Below, piece after piece: positions 25,868 through 34,658 of a DNA stretch of 38,362 nucleotides (its first letter is position 1; the number at the start of each line of letters is the position of its first letter). This DNA is from Paludibacteraceae bacterium (GTDB lineage Bacteria; Bacteroidota; Bacteroidia; Bacteroidales; Paludibacteraceae). The DNA lies in NCBI GenBank assembly GCA_029974315.1, contig JARKSE010000030.1, positions 1-38,362 of the forward strand, given 5' to 3'. Position numbers and translations under genes: made by a program. Under the pieces are notes generated by a model that was not told the origin of the DNA, did not search any database, and was given only the letters and a program-made list of their open reading frames with translations.

Positions 25868-27664
25868 TTATTCCAAATTAAGGCGACTTCCTTTAGGATA
25901 TTGTACACCATAACTTAATGTAAACGATTGCGATTCACCCGGCTGCAAATCAACTTCCCAAGTCAACACACCTGTTTCTTTATTATGATCAGAAGAAGGC
26001 GTAGTTTCTTTGAGTAGCTCTACTACAATATCTTTTTTTGTTGAAATTGGATATTGATCTTTCACTACCGCATGAATGGCTTTCGTTTGATTGTTTTTAA
26101 TCGTTATCTTATAAGTTAAAACTACTTTTGTTGTTGAGCCTAAGGTTTTTATACTACTGAAATCTTTTACTTTTTCACGTACAACAGAAACGCGTTTGTC
26201 GGTTCCTAAAGTTAATTTCAATTTATCTTCGGTAGAGTTTGTATTGATATTAGTTTCGCCTACATACGAACCATCGTAGGTAATATTAGCCTTTCCACTC
26301 AATAAGTTCAAACTTGCCCAATCAGAGATTTCAGCCAATAAAAACGTTTCTGTATCCAATTTGGGGGCACAATAGTAATTAAAATTAGCTGTGGTTTTGT
26401 ACGATTTTAAATCGACTGTTTGTTCTTTTCCATTGCCTGGAATGGTAAAAGGCATCTCTATATTATACTCCACATTCAAAGCAGTTTCGGTTTGAGTAAT
26501 GAAATCTTCCATGCTTTTTGTCGTAATAATCACTACCCCATTTTTACCTTCTGAACCATATTGTGCTTCGGCTTGAGCACCTTTTAGCACGTTTTTAGAC
26601 TTAATATAATTAGGATCTAATGATTGAGCATACTCTTCGCTAATAATTTCACCATCAAGAATATACAACAGTGAATTTGAAGACTTTACTTGTCTAGTAG
26701 TACCATAACCTGCAACAACAGCTTCTTCAAGAATCACAGCACCATCTTGATAATTTGCCATAGAAGGCGCAGCTACCATTGCATAGCGATACGTTGGTTG
26801 CATATAATCCAAAAACCACGTAGTAAAATACGAAGCCTCTTTATTAAATGAAGGTTTAGCAGTTTCTAGCGTCAATTTTACTTGATTCCAATCCAATCCT
26901 GTAAATTGACGCACTTTAGCTTTTCCTAATATGGTAATTGGTTTATCAGTAGACGCAATATTAATGTCATAATACGGCGTCCAACTAGCCGATGTGGTAA
27001 AATAACTAATATTAAACGTAGCTGACGTTGCCGCAGGAGCTGCTAACGTTAATTTCAAAATGCCAGTATGTTTACCACTTTTGCCTATTTCTTGCTGTAA
27101 TTGTTTACTAAGACGTGCTATATGATTATCTAATTGCTCTTTTTTCTTATTATCAGCAACCACCGAAGCTTCTAAAGCCATTGCTTTGGTCTTGTATAAA
27201 TCCATATTGGAGTTTATTTCAGCCACTGTTGCACCTTTTTCTACCAATGATAGATTATGTTCAACACTTTTACGTAATAAAGTCAATAAATCTTTATTGA
27301 TTCTAATCGAAGTCATTACTTTGGTTAAATCCGCTTGATAAAGCTCCAAAGAATCGCGCAACAATTTCACAGACGGATTATCTTTGGTTGGTTCCAAATA
27401 ATTAACCGAAAACTCCGAAGCTGTCACTATCACACCATTATTCACCTTAATTTTTAAACTATTACGATCAATTTGTGGGCTTAAACCTTCGATAATGACT
27501 TCATTTTCGCCCTGAACCAATGAAGCTGAAGCTGAATGAATTAACTCTGCACCAGAAAAATAGACATTAGCTTTCTTTAGAATCGCTTTCGCATTTACAG
27601 CAAAGGCAGTAACACTACTACAAAGTAGTAAAACTAAAAATAGCTGTTTTCCAAACGTTTTCAT
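25868..27664 (-). CDS. Exported DUF4139 (MuiA-like) protein with SusC-plug-like insert
   Basis: A 598-residue exported protein (signal peptide about 1-22, cleavage near AFA|VNA). Family layout: N-terminal DUF4140 beta domain (about 26-90, KANVYFSGAELIHSASASL), coiled coil (about 95-195), and the DUF4139 beta-rich region starting at ISYFTTSASWTPYYDINI (about 219-236) and ending LTWEVDLQPGESQSFTLSYGVQYPKG. Function in Bacteroidota is unknown; the name comes from a mucoidy inhibitor. Oddity: residues about 312-383 split DUF4139 and carry VVAGYG, LYILDG, LKGAQAEA and YGSEGKNGVVIITTK, in the order and wording of the plug domain of SusC-type TonB-dependent receptors. No beta-barrel is attached. Last gene of a four-gene unit, 22 bases after lysS. 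Confidence 0.85.
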   Translation of the reverse strand: MKTFGKQLFLVLLLCSSVTAFAVNAKAILKKANVYFSGAELIHSASASLVQGENEVIIEGLSPQIDRNSLKIKVNNGVIVTASEFSVNYLEPTKDNPSVKLLRDSLELYQADLTKVMTSIRINKDLLTLLRKSVEHNLSLVEKGATVAEINSNMDLYKTKAMALEASVVADNKKKEQLDNHIARLSKQLQQEIGKSGKHTGILKLTLAAPAATSATFNISYFTTSASWTPYYDINIASTDKPITILGKAKVRQFTGLDWNQVKLTLETAKPSFNKEASYFTTWFLDYMQPTYRYAMVAAPSMANYQDGAVILEEAVVAGYGTTRQVKSSNSLLYILDGEIISEEYAQSLDPNYIKSKNVLKGAQAEAQYGSEGKNGVVIITTKSMEDFITQTETALNVEYNIEMPFTIPGNGKEQTVDLKSYKTTANFNYYCAPKLDTETFLLAEISDWASLNLLSGKANITYDGSYVGETNINTNSTEDKLKLTLGTDKRVSVVREKVKDFSSIKTLGSTTKVVLTYKITIKNNQTKAIHAVVKDQYPISTKKDIVVELLKETTPSSDHNKETGVLTWEVDLQPGESQSFTLSYGVQYPKGSRLNLE

Positions 27665-27686
27665 AAATTTAACGGATTTAAAATAA

Positions 27687-29396
27687 TTATTTTACCCAAT
27701 TTTCAACATCCTCTTTGGCAGGATTTGTCAAACCAAGTTTATTTTTTTTGTTGTAACCACACAAATCTTGATGTAGTTTATTAGGATTCTGCCCCTTTAA
27801 TTTATCAACCATATCAAATCCTAACTTCTGCAAAGGTTCAAACCATTCAGGAGCGATGCCTAATGCAGTAAATTTAGCGGCGTCATCTTTCTTCTGAACT
27901 TTTTCAGGCTTCATTTGTGGGAAGAATAACACCTCTTGAATGGCTGTTTGTCCAGTCATTAGCATGACCAAACGGTCCATACCAATACCCATACCAGATG
28001 TTGGTGGCATACCATATTCCAAAGCACGTACAAAATCCAAATCAATAAACATGGCTTCGTCGTCACCTTTTTCACTCAATTTTAACTGCTCTTGAAAACG
28101 TTCCAACTGGTCGATTGGATCGTTAAGTTCTGAATAGGCATTACACAACTCTTTACCATTTACCATCAACTCAAAACGCTCGGTCAAATCAGGATTGTCA
28201 CGGTGTTTTTTTGTCAATGGTGACATCTCTTTTGGATAATCGATGATAAATGTTGGTTGTATATAGTTACCTTCGCAAAACTCGCCAAAAATTTCATCAA
28301 TCAGCTTACCTTTACCCATGGTGTCGTCTATATCCATATTCAGGGCTTTACATACCTCACGAATCTCTTGTTCTGTTTTTCCTGTCAAATCGTATCCTGT
28401 AAATTCTTTTATCGAATCGAGCATGGTAACACGTTTAAACGGAGGTTTAAAGCTAATCTGATGATTACCTATGTTCACTTTATCAGTGCCGTTTACATCT
28501 AAACACACTTTATTAAGCATACGTTCCGTGAAATCCATCATCCAATGATAATCTTTATACGACACATAGATTTCCATACACGTAAACTCTGGATTGTGTG
28601 TACGGTCCATTCCTTCGTTACGGAAATTTTTTGCAAACTCATAAACGCCTTCAAAACCACCAACAATTAGTCGTTTCAAATACAATTCATTAGCAATACG
28701 CAAGTACAATGGAATATCTAATGCATTATGATGTGTAATAAATGGACGTGCAGCTGCACCACCCGGAATCGACTGTAAAATAGGCGTCTCTACTTCCATA
28801 TAACCATAACTATTAAAGAACTCACGCATAGATTGATAAACTTTCGTACGCTTTTGGAAGATTTCTTTAACACCCTCATTTACAACCAAATCCACATAAC
28901 GTTGACGATAACGCATTTCGGGATCGTCGAATTTATCATAAGCTACACCGTCTTTATACTTTACAATAGGAAGAGGACGCAAAGCTTTACTCAGTACTGT
29001 TAATTCTTGACAATGAACGCTAATTTCGCCCATTTGCGTACGAAAAACAAATCCTTTGATTCCAATAAAGTCACCTATATCAAGTAGTTTTTTGAAAACC
29101 ACATTATACATTTCAGGCTGTTCTTCGGTAGAGATATCATCGCGTGAAACATAAACTTGGATACGTCCTTTAGAATCTTGTAGTTCTACAAACGAAGCTT
29201 TACCCATAATACGACGACTCATAATACGACCTGCAATACACACAGGTTGACCGGATTCTTCGTCTTTGAAATTTGCTTTTATATCAGTAGAAAAGGCATC
29301 AACTGGGTACTCCGCTGCGGGATAAGGTTCTATGCCCATTTTACGCATAGCATCAAGACTCTGACGCCTAAATAGCTCTTGTTCTGAAAGTTCCAT
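27687..29396 (-). CDS. lysS: Lysyl-tRNA synthetase, class II
   Basis: Charges tRNA-Lys. The 569-residue protein has the OB-fold anticodon domain (about 50-160, [22 protein letters not shown]), class II motif 1 region, motif 2 [14 protein letters not shown] (about 254-267) and motif 3 [13 protein letters not shown] (about 463-475). Bacterial enzymes commonly end soon after the [10 protein letters not shown] block, at about 500 residues. This one continues for about 75 residues with [24 protein letters not shown], a helix-hairpin-helix-like segment, which I recognise as usual in Bacteroidota LysRS. It starts 17 bases after the apgM stop, in the unit nrnA-like, apgM, lysS, DUF4139. Confidence 0.97.
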   Translation of the reverse strand: MELSEQELFRRQSLDAMRKMGIEPYPAAEYPVDAFSTDIKANFKDEESGQPVCIAGRIMSRRIMGKASFVELQDSKGRIQVYVSRDDISTEEQPEMYNVVFKKLLDIGDFIGIKGFVFRTQMGEISVHCQELTVLSKALRPLPIVKYKDGVAYDKFDDPEMRYRQRYVDLVVNEGVKEIFQKRTKVYQSMREFFNSYGYMEVETPILQSIPGGAAARPFITHHNALDIPLYLRIANELYLKRLIVGGFEGVYEFAKNFRNEGMDRTHNPEFTCMEIYVSYKDYHWMMDFTERMLNKVCLDVNGTDKVNIGNHQISFKPPFKRVTMLDSIKEFTGYDLTGKTEQEIREVCKALNMDIDDTMGKGKLIDEIFGEFCEGNYIQPTFIIDYPKEMSPLTKKHRDNPDLTERFELMVNGKELCNAYSELNDPIDQLERFQEQLKLSEKGDDEAMFIDLDFVRALEYGMPPTSGMGIGMDRLVMLMTGQTAIQEVLFFPQMKPEKVQKKDDAAKFTALGIAPEWFEPLQKLGFDMVDKLKGQNPNKLHQDLCGYNKKNKLGLTNPAKEDVENWVK

Positions 29397-29413
29397 AACG
29401 TTATAATTAGTTT

Positions 29414-30628
29414 TTATGTTTTACTAAACAATTGTTTCATAAATTCATCAGCTTTTAAAGTACCAAGCACGCCATTTTGCACTGAAAATTCATCAAATTG
29501 AGTAACCTCGTCAGGTGCTTTTGTAGGATTGTATATCACAAATGGTACAGCATCAGCTGTGTGTGTTCTCAATCGGCAAGGCGTTGGATGATCCGGTAAT
29601 ATCGCTATTGTCACCGATTCTAAAATAGTAGTAGTGATTGCTTCAAGAATTGGCTTAATCAGACGTTCTGAAAGATATTCGATGGTTTTTATTTTCAAAT
29701 CCACATCGCCTTCATGCCCTGCTTCATCACTTGCTTCTACGTGTACAAATACAAAATCGTCAGTTTTTAATGCTTCTATCGCCGCTTGTGCTTTGCCTTC
29801 ATAATTAGTATTAAATAAACCTGTAGCACCTTCAACATCAAGAGATTTAAGCCCTGCGCTGATACCAATACCTTTTATTAAATCGACCGCCGATATCACC
29901 GAACCTGATTGAATACCAAATAAGTCAGATAACGGTTTCATAGATGATTTATAACCAGGCGACCAAAACCAAATGCTATTGGCTGGGTCTTTACCCTGAG
30001 TACGCCGTTTTATATTAACAGGATGATTTTCAAGCAATTGGTGCGAATGTAAAATTAGATCATTCAACAATTTTGCTGTTACTTCCGCTTCTGAAACTTG
30101 TGCAGTAATTAACACATCTTGAAAAGGCGTCCCCACTACATCGTGTGGTGGCGTACAAGTTATACGTTTGTCACCATTCTTTATTTTGCATAAATGACGA
30201 TACGAAACACCATTAAAAAATTGTACTAGCTCAGAGCCTAATTCTTCTTGTAAAAAAGTTATTAATTCTGCAGCCTCTTCATTAGAGATGTGTCCTGCAG
30301 AATGATTTTTTATCTTGTTATCCTCAATACAAATTAAATTACAGCGCATTACCATTTCATCGGTTTCTATCGGAACGCCTATACTAGCAGCTTCCAACGT
30401 ACCACGCCCTTCAAAAACGGAAGCTACATCGTACCCTAAAACCGATAAATTAGCAATTTCACTACCCGGAGAAAACCCCTCTGGAATTGTTCGTAGCAAG
30501 CCCGATTGTCCCATCTGAGTCACTTTATCTATAGTAGGCTTATGCGCTACCTGCAAAGGGGTTTTATTTCCCAATGTTGCAATTGGCTCATCGGCCATAC
30601 CATCGCCTAAAATGACTATATATTTCAT
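29414..30628 (-). CDS. apgM: Cofactor-independent phosphoglycerate mutase, archaeal (ApgM) type
   Basis: Interconverts 3- and 2-phosphoglycerate in glycolysis, metal-dependent alkaline phosphatase superfamily. The 404-residue length fits the ApgM type, shorter than the 510-residue GpmI. Visible: metal-site start [20 protein letters not shown], the segment [17 protein letters not shown] (about 47-63) with the catalytic Ser after [21 protein letters not shown] (about 296-312) and [20 protein letters not shown] (about 342-361) with the second set of metal ligands. Its ATG overlaps the stop of the DHH gene by four bases (ATGA), which suggests translational coupling. Confidence 0.95.
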   Translation of the reverse strand: MKYIVILGDGMADEPIATLGNKTPLQVAHKPTIDKVTQMGQSGLLRTIPEGFSPGSEIANLSVLGYDVASVFEGRGTLEAASIGVPIETDEMVMRCNLICIEDNKIKNHSAGHISNEEAAELITFLQEELGSELVQFFNGVSYRHLCKIKNGDKRITCTPPHDVVGTPFQDVLITAQVSEAEVTAKLLNDLILHSHQLLENHPVNIKRRTQGKDPANSIWFWSPGYKSSMKPLSDLFGIQSGSVISAVDLIKGIGISAGLKSLDVEGATGLFNTNYEGKAQAAIEALKTDDFVFVHVEASDEAGHEGDVDLKIKTIEYLSERLIKPILEAITTTILESVTIAILPDHPTPCRLRTHTADAVPFVIYNPTKAPDEVTQFDEFSVQNGVLGTLKADEFMKQLFSKT

Positions 30629-31650
30629 ACTGTTTCGATATTGTTATTAATAATAACCTTTTCTAACTTCTCAAGCGTTTCAGCTAAAGACAAGGTACAT
30701 TCACCACCAGCAGCATTCAAATGACCTCCGCCATTAAAGTAAGTCGCTGCCATTTTGTTAACAGGTATATCACCTTGAGAACGGAATGATAATTTCACTT
30801 TTTTAGCGTCTTCTCTTACCAAAATGGAGATATCAATACCTTCAATTGACAAAGGAATATTTACGAAACCCTCAACATCGCCTATTTGATATTCAAATCG
30901 CTCTAATTCCTCTAACGATAAGCTAATAACAGCTGTACGCTGTTCTTTGTACAGTTTCATTTTTTCGAGCAAACAGTACCCCATCAAACGTATGCGATGT
31001 TCTGAATAGGTATTATATACCAAACGATAAATATTATCCTTATCTATGCCTTTGGTCAACAATTCTGATATAATATTATAAATTTCAGGACTTTGAGAAG
31101 CATAGGAGAAATTTCCTGTATCTGTCATCATACCAACATAAATAGCTTCGGCACAATCTTTTGTAATTTGTTGACAAAATCCCATACGACAAATCAAACG
31201 AAAAACCAATTCGCTTGTCGATGAGATTTCAGGATGTGAAATGGTCACATCGGCAAATGCTTCCGGAAACAAGTGATGATCTATTAAAATTTTCTTTGCT
31301 TGCGACTGTTCCACAAATGGTTTAACGCCGTCAATACGTTTCAAATCATTAAAATCAACAGCAATCAACAAATCTGCATCTGCGATTAAAGCTTGCACTT
31401 CTTTAGGGTTTTCTTCTAAGATGACAATCTCAGTAGCTCCAGACATCCAATTAAAAAAACTGGGGAAACGATTGGGTACAATAACAACAGAATTCTTCCC
31501 TACCTCTTTTAAAAAATGATATAAAGCCAATGAAGAGCCTATAGCATCACCATCAGGTGATAAATGTGTTAAAATCACAATACGTTCAGCAGTATCTATT
31601 AGCTCGTACGAACGGGATACATTATCTTCGTGAATAATTTTAGTCAACAT
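30625..31650 (-). CDS. DHH/DHHA1 phosphoesterase, NrnA-like nanoRNase/pAp phosphatase
   Basis: A 341-residue member of the NrnA family, which degrades short RNA oligomers and dephosphorylates 3'-phosphoadenosine 5'-phosphate; some relatives cleave cyclic dinucleotide products. Motifs: LTHLSPDGDAIGSS (about 27-40, with D33 and D35), AVDFNDLKRI (about 92-101), the DHH signature in LIDHHLFPEA (about 122-131), MMTDTGNFSYA (about 172-182) and the C-terminal DHHA1 GGGHLNAAGG (about 312-321). All metal ligands appear present, so it should be active. First gene of the unit with apgM, lysS and the DUF4139 protein. Confidence 0.92.
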   Translation of the reverse strand: MLTKIIHEDNVSRSYELIDTAERIVILTHLSPDGDAIGSSLALYHFLKEVGKNSVVIVPNRFPSFFNWMSGATEIVILEENPKEVQALIADADLLIAVDFNDLKRIDGVKPFVEQSQAKKILIDHHLFPEAFADVTISHPEISSTSELVFRLICRMGFCQQITKDCAEAIYVGMMTDTGNFSYASQSPEIYNIISELLTKGIDKDNIYRLVYNTYSEHRIRLMGYCLLEKMKLYKEQRTAVISLSLEELERFEYQIGDVEGFVNIPLSIEGIDISILVREDAKKVKLSFRSQGDIPVNKMAATYFNGGGHLNAAGGECTLSLAETLEKLEKVIINNNIETV

Positions 31651-31675
31651 AAACTGATAATTATATTTTAACTTA

Positions 31676-31683
31676 CAAAGATA
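31676..31683 (-). promoter_or_regulatory. Bacteroidota -7 element for the nrnA-like/apgM/lysS unit
   Basis: Minus strand TATCTTTG, a full match, 26 bases before the ATG at 31650. A 7-base inverted repeat AATACAG/CTGTATT (31692-31698 and 31705-31711) sits at the -33 position and could be an operator. Confidence 0.65.
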
Positions 31684-31720
31684 AGAAAAAAAATACAGAA
31701 TTGTCTGTATTACAAAACAA

Positions 31721-31762
31721 AAAAACCAAATAAGATTATGACCTGCATCTTATTTGGTTTTT
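31721..31762 (-). terminator. Rho-independent terminator after galE
   Basis: Perfect 16-base stem (31721-31736 with 31747-31762), 10-base loop, with a T-rich minus-strand flank. One of the strongest hairpins in the window. Confidence 0.9.
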
Positions 31763-31782
31763 ATAATTATCTCAACAAAAAA

Positions 31783-32817
31783 TTATTTACGCTCCATGCA
31801 GCGCTGCTGCCATTTCCAAGCAGATTCCAAAGTCTCTTCTATAGTAGCCTTAGCTTTCCACTTAAGCACTTTTTGAGCCAAAGATGGATTTGCCCACACT
31901 TGTTCAATATCACCTTCGCGACGACCAACGATTTCATAAGGAACCTTTACGCCATTTACAACTTCAAATGTTTTAATCAATTCCATTACGGACAAACCTT
32001 TCCCTGTACCTAAATTGTACACTTCTGGTTCTTGTATGTCTTTATTCAAGAGACGTTCTACTGCCGTAACATGAGCATAAGCCAAATCCATTACGTTTAT
32101 ATAGTCACGAATACAAGTACCATCGGGCGTATTGTAATCGTTTCCAAAAACTTTAATTTTTTTATGGAGTCCCGCAGCGGTTTGCGCCACAAAAGGCACC
32201 AAATTATTAGGAACACCGTTAGGCAACTCGCCAATAGCAGCCGAAGAGTGCGCACCAATTGGATTAAAATAGCGTAACAAAATACTTTTTATGGCAGGAT
32301 TAGCGTGAACCGTATCCACTATAACTTCTTCGCAAATCTGTTTTGTATTGCCGTATGGCGATAAGGCTTTCTTAATAGGCGCTTTTTCATCTACAGGCAA
32401 CACATCTGGTTGTCCATAAACAGTACACGATGAAGAAAATACCAAATTCTCCACTTTGTGAATAGGCATCAATTCCAGCAGTGTAACCAAAGATACTACG
32501 TTGTTACGATAATATTTCAATGGTAATTCTACAGACTCTCCTACCGCCTTACTTGCAGCAAAATGAATAACAGCCTTAATACCTTCATGTTTAGTCAAAA
32601 ACTTATCCATTGCCACATAGTCGGTACAATCAATATTCTCAAACACAGGACGTTTGCCCGTGATCTGCTCAATACCATTAAGTACTTCAATATTCGAATT
32701 CGATAAATTATCAACCACATATACATCAAAACCTGCTTCCATAAGCGCTACTACAGTATGTGAACCTATATAACCGGTACCACCTGTAACCAACACTTTT
32801 GGTGATGATGTAAACAT
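31783..32817 (-). CDS. galE: UDP-glucose 4-epimerase
   Basis: Interconverts UDP-glucose and UDP-galactose for glycan synthesis and galactose use. Extended short-chain dehydrogenase fold: NAD motif VLVTGGTGYIGSHT at the N-terminus, VIHFAASKAVGES (about 81-93), catalytic Ser/Thr in FSSSCTVYG and catalytic Tyr-x-x-x-Lys in SPYGNTK, then RYFNPIGAH and the C-terminal substrate domain with RDYINVMDLA and VYNLGTGKGLSVMEL. I place the start at ATG 32817, giving 344 residues as in homologues; an in-frame ATG at 32853 would add twelve residues and overlap the upstream gene by 10 bases. It is downstream of the nucleotidyltransferase gene, 26 bases away. Confidence 0.95.
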   Translation of the reverse strand: MFTSSPKVLVTGGTGYIGSHTVVALMEAGFDVYVVDNLSNSNIEVLNGIEQITGKRPVFENIDCTDYVAMDKFLTKHEGIKAVIHFAASKAVGESVELPLKYYRNNVVSLVTLLELMPIHKVENLVFSSSCTVYGQPDVLPVDEKAPIKKALSPYGNTKQICEEVIVDTVHANPAIKSILLRYFNPIGAHSSAAIGELPNGVPNNLVPFVAQTAAGLHKKIKVFGNDYNTPDGTCIRDYINVMDLAYAHVTAVERLLNKDIQEPEVYNLGTGKGLSVMELIKTFEVVNGVKVPYEIVGRREGDIEQVWANPSLAQKVLKWKAKATIEETLESAWKWQQRCMERK

Positions 32818-32843
32818 ACTTATCACTTGTTTTATTTTTTTGG

Positions 32844-33749
32844 TTACTTCCATAGTTGTTGTGGATAAACTCCTTCACGAATTAATTTACTGATTTGTAA
32901 AACCACTTGTGGACGATCTTCGGCGTAAGTCACTCCAAACCATTTTGCAGGTGTATCAATAACTTCACAAGTAGCTTTATTACTGCTAATCAAATCGTCA
33001 ACAACCGTAGGAATATAGTATTCTGACTTGGGATCCATGCCTCGTTCAGATAGGAAAGTGGCAAATGATTGTTCTGAAAACGAAAAATAATCAGGCGTAA
33101 ATCCCCACATATTCATGGAAACTAATGATGTATTAGGAATTGTTTCATACCCACCTTGTTCCAAGGGATATTGAATAATTCCACTTGAACATTCTATAGC
33201 TGTACGCTCCACAATAGAAGTTAACAAACCTTGTTCATTGACTCTACAAACGCCACGGTTGACAGAACCACTTTCTGACAACGTGTTGCTAATGTGGTAT
33301 CCTATCATACAATAACGACCTACTTGACCTTCAACCTTCGTCAAAAAATCTGATAAAAGTTGATAGGACTCTCGTCCATAGAAATCATCTGAATTGATTA
33401 CTGCAAAAGGCGTATCAACGACATCTTTTGCCATCAAAACAGCATGATTTGTACCCCAAGGTTTAATACGTTCCTTATCGTAGGCGATACCAGCTGGAAC
33501 CTTGTCTATCTCTTGGAAAACCACTTCTACAGGAATGTGATTTTCATATTTACTTACAATCTGCTTCCGAAATTCATCTTCAAAACTGTGACGAATAACA
33601 AAAACCACTTTACCAAATCCTGCTCTAACGGCATCATAAACGGAATAATCCATAATGGTCTCGCCATTAGGACCAACCCCATCGAGCTGTTTAAGACTCC
33701 CATAACGACTGCCCATTCCAGCCGCCAAAACTAACAATGTAGGTTTCAT
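32844..33749 (-). CDS. Sugar-phosphate nucleotidyltransferase-like protein
   Basis: A 301-residue protein starting MKPTLLVLAAGMGSRYGSLKQLDGVGPNGETIMDYS, the nucleotide-binding signature (LAAGxGSRxG...K) of NTP-transferases. The metal-binding Asp pair is in FAVINSDDFYG (about 112-122) and the sugar-side segment SVNRGVCRV is near 165. It resembles GlmU/RmlA-type pyrophosphorylases but lacks the left-handed beta-helix of GlmU, and the sugar substrate cannot be read. Being in one unit with galE supports a role in making an activated sugar. I chose ATG 33749; the in-frame TTG at 33779 lies in the promoter. Confidence 0.88.
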   Translation of the reverse strand: MKPTLLVLAAGMGSRYGSLKQLDGVGPNGETIMDYSVYDAVRAGFGKVVFVIRHSFEDEFRKQIVSKYENHIPVEVVFQEIDKVPAGIAYDKERIKPWGTNHAVLMAKDVVDTPFAVINSDDFYGRESYQLLSDFLTKVEGQVGRYCMIGYHISNTLSESGSVNRGVCRVNEQGLLTSIVERTAIECSSGIIQYPLEQGGYETIPNTSLVSMNMWGFTPDYFSFSEQSFATFLSERGMDPKSEYYIPTVVDDLISSNKATCEVIDTPAKWFGVTYAEDRPQVVLQISKLIREGVYPQQLWK

Positions 33750-33776
33750 ACTGAGTATTATGTGTGAAAATTCGTG

Positions 33777-33784
33777 CAAAATTA
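33777..33784 (-). promoter_or_regulatory. Bacteroidota -7 element for the nucleotidyltransferase-galE unit
   Basis: Minus strand TAATTTTG, a full match, 28 bases upstream of the ATG at 33749. Its presence rules out the TTG start at 33779. Confidence 0.6.
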
Positions 33785-33975
33785 CATAAAAAAATTGATT
33801 GGAAAAATCTTGAATACGTATTTCAGAAATAAAAAATCCTATCTATTTCTTTCACAAGAAGATATAAGTTATCAACACAATAATTATTGAAAAGAGATTT
33901 TTTAATTTATAATCATAAAACATCAACTTTACTATTCAATTTGTTATTTTTGCCGTATATTTTAAAAAAATATAT

Positions 33976-33983
33976 TATCTTTG
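33976..33983 (+). promoter_or_regulatory. Bacteroidota -7 element for the Lrp/AsnC gene
   Basis: TATCTTTG, a full match, 39 bases before the ATG. A TTTTTG ends at 33952, a 23-base spacer away, slightly long for the -33 element. Between the two divergent genes (33785-33975) I see only AT-rich sequence. Confidence 0.65.
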
Positions 33984-34022
33984 AACGATTTTTTAAATTA
34001 ACATAGATACACCTCTCAATTT

Positions 34023-34505
34023 ATGGCACATCACATCGATAAACTGGATAAAAAAATCCTACAAATGATTTCTCAAAACGCACGTATTCCCTTTTTGGAA
34101 GTAGCTCGCGAGTGTAATGTTTCTGGTGCTGCTATTGACCAACGTGTACAAAAACTTACAAATATTGGCGTTATAAAGGGCTCTGAGTTTATTATAGACA
34201 CCTATAAAATTGGTTATCAAACTTGTGCTTATGTAGGTATTACCATCAAAGAAATGTCATACTATAAAAGTGTAACTGAAGCCCTTAAAAACATTCCAGA
34301 AGTAGTGGAATGCCACTCTACTACTGGGCGTTATACGATGTTTGTGAAAATATATGCCAAAGACAACCGTCATTTGATGGACATCATCATCGAAAAAATT
34401 ACACCAATAACAGGTATAGGCAATACTGAAACTTTTTTAATTTCACTTGACGAAGTTTTTAATCGTCAAATTTCAGCTTTTGAAACTAAAGAGATTCCAG
34501 AATAA
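34023..34505 (+). CDS. Lrp/AsnC family transcriptional regulator
   Basis: A 160-residue feast/famine regulator that normally binds DNA as a dimer or octamer and senses an amino acid. The N-terminal winged helix-turn-helix is clear: LDKKILQMISQNARIPFLEVARECNVSGAAIDQRVQKL (about 7-44), followed by IGVIKGSEFIIDTYKIGY, then the RAM ligand domain (about 68-145) with VVECHSTTGRYTMFVKIYAKD. Effector and targets cannot be read. Single-gene unit with its own promoter and terminator. It is divergent from the nucleotidyltransferase-galE unit, 273 bases apart, so either self-regulation or control of that unit is possible. Confidence 0.93.
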   Translation: MAHHIDKLDKKILQMISQNARIPFLEVARECNVSGAAIDQRVQKLTNIGVIKGSEFIIDTYKIGYQTCAYVGITIKEMSYYKSVTEALKNIPEVVECHSTTGRYTMFVKIYAKDNRHLMDIIIEKITPITGIGNTETFLISLDEVFNRQISAFETKEIPE

Positions 34506-34525
34506 GGTGCTTCAATCCAACCTAT

Positions 34526-34558
34526 AAAACGCTATATTAAAAAATGTAGCGTTTTTTT
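34526..34558 (+). terminator. Rho-independent terminator after Lrp/AsnC gene
   Basis: 11-base stem with one G-U pair (34526-34536 with 34545-34555), 8-base loop, then seven T. Confidence 0.88.
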
Positions 34559-34632
34559 ATTGTAAACGGTCAAATACCCTATTCTGTTAATAACTTTTTC
34601 CTGAAACTGTTTATAAACCACGTAAGTTGAGC

Positions 34633-34640
34633 TATTTTTG
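34633..34640 (+). promoter_or_regulatory. Bacteroidota -7 element for the TPR-DedA-aroE unit
   Basis: TATTTTTG, a full match, 18 bases before ATG 34659, implying a very short leader. The in-frame TTG at 34638 overlaps the element and cannot be the start. Confidence 0.65.
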
Positions 34641-34658
34641 CAATTTAATATTGTAGTT

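Noticed and set aside
25868-27664. TonB-dependent receptor gene
   Set aside because: Only plug-like motifs are present; there is no TonB-dependent barrel and the protein is DUF4139 at both sides.
32818-32853. Longer galE start overlapping the upstream gene
   Set aside because: The extra twelve residues precede the Rossmann motif and lack family character; ATG 32817 gives the usual length.
23577-33877. DnaA boxes or an origin (TTATCAACA at 23577-23585 and 33869-33877)
   Set aside because: Single one-mismatch sites far apart in AT-rich gaps, with no cluster and no dnaA or dnaN nearby.
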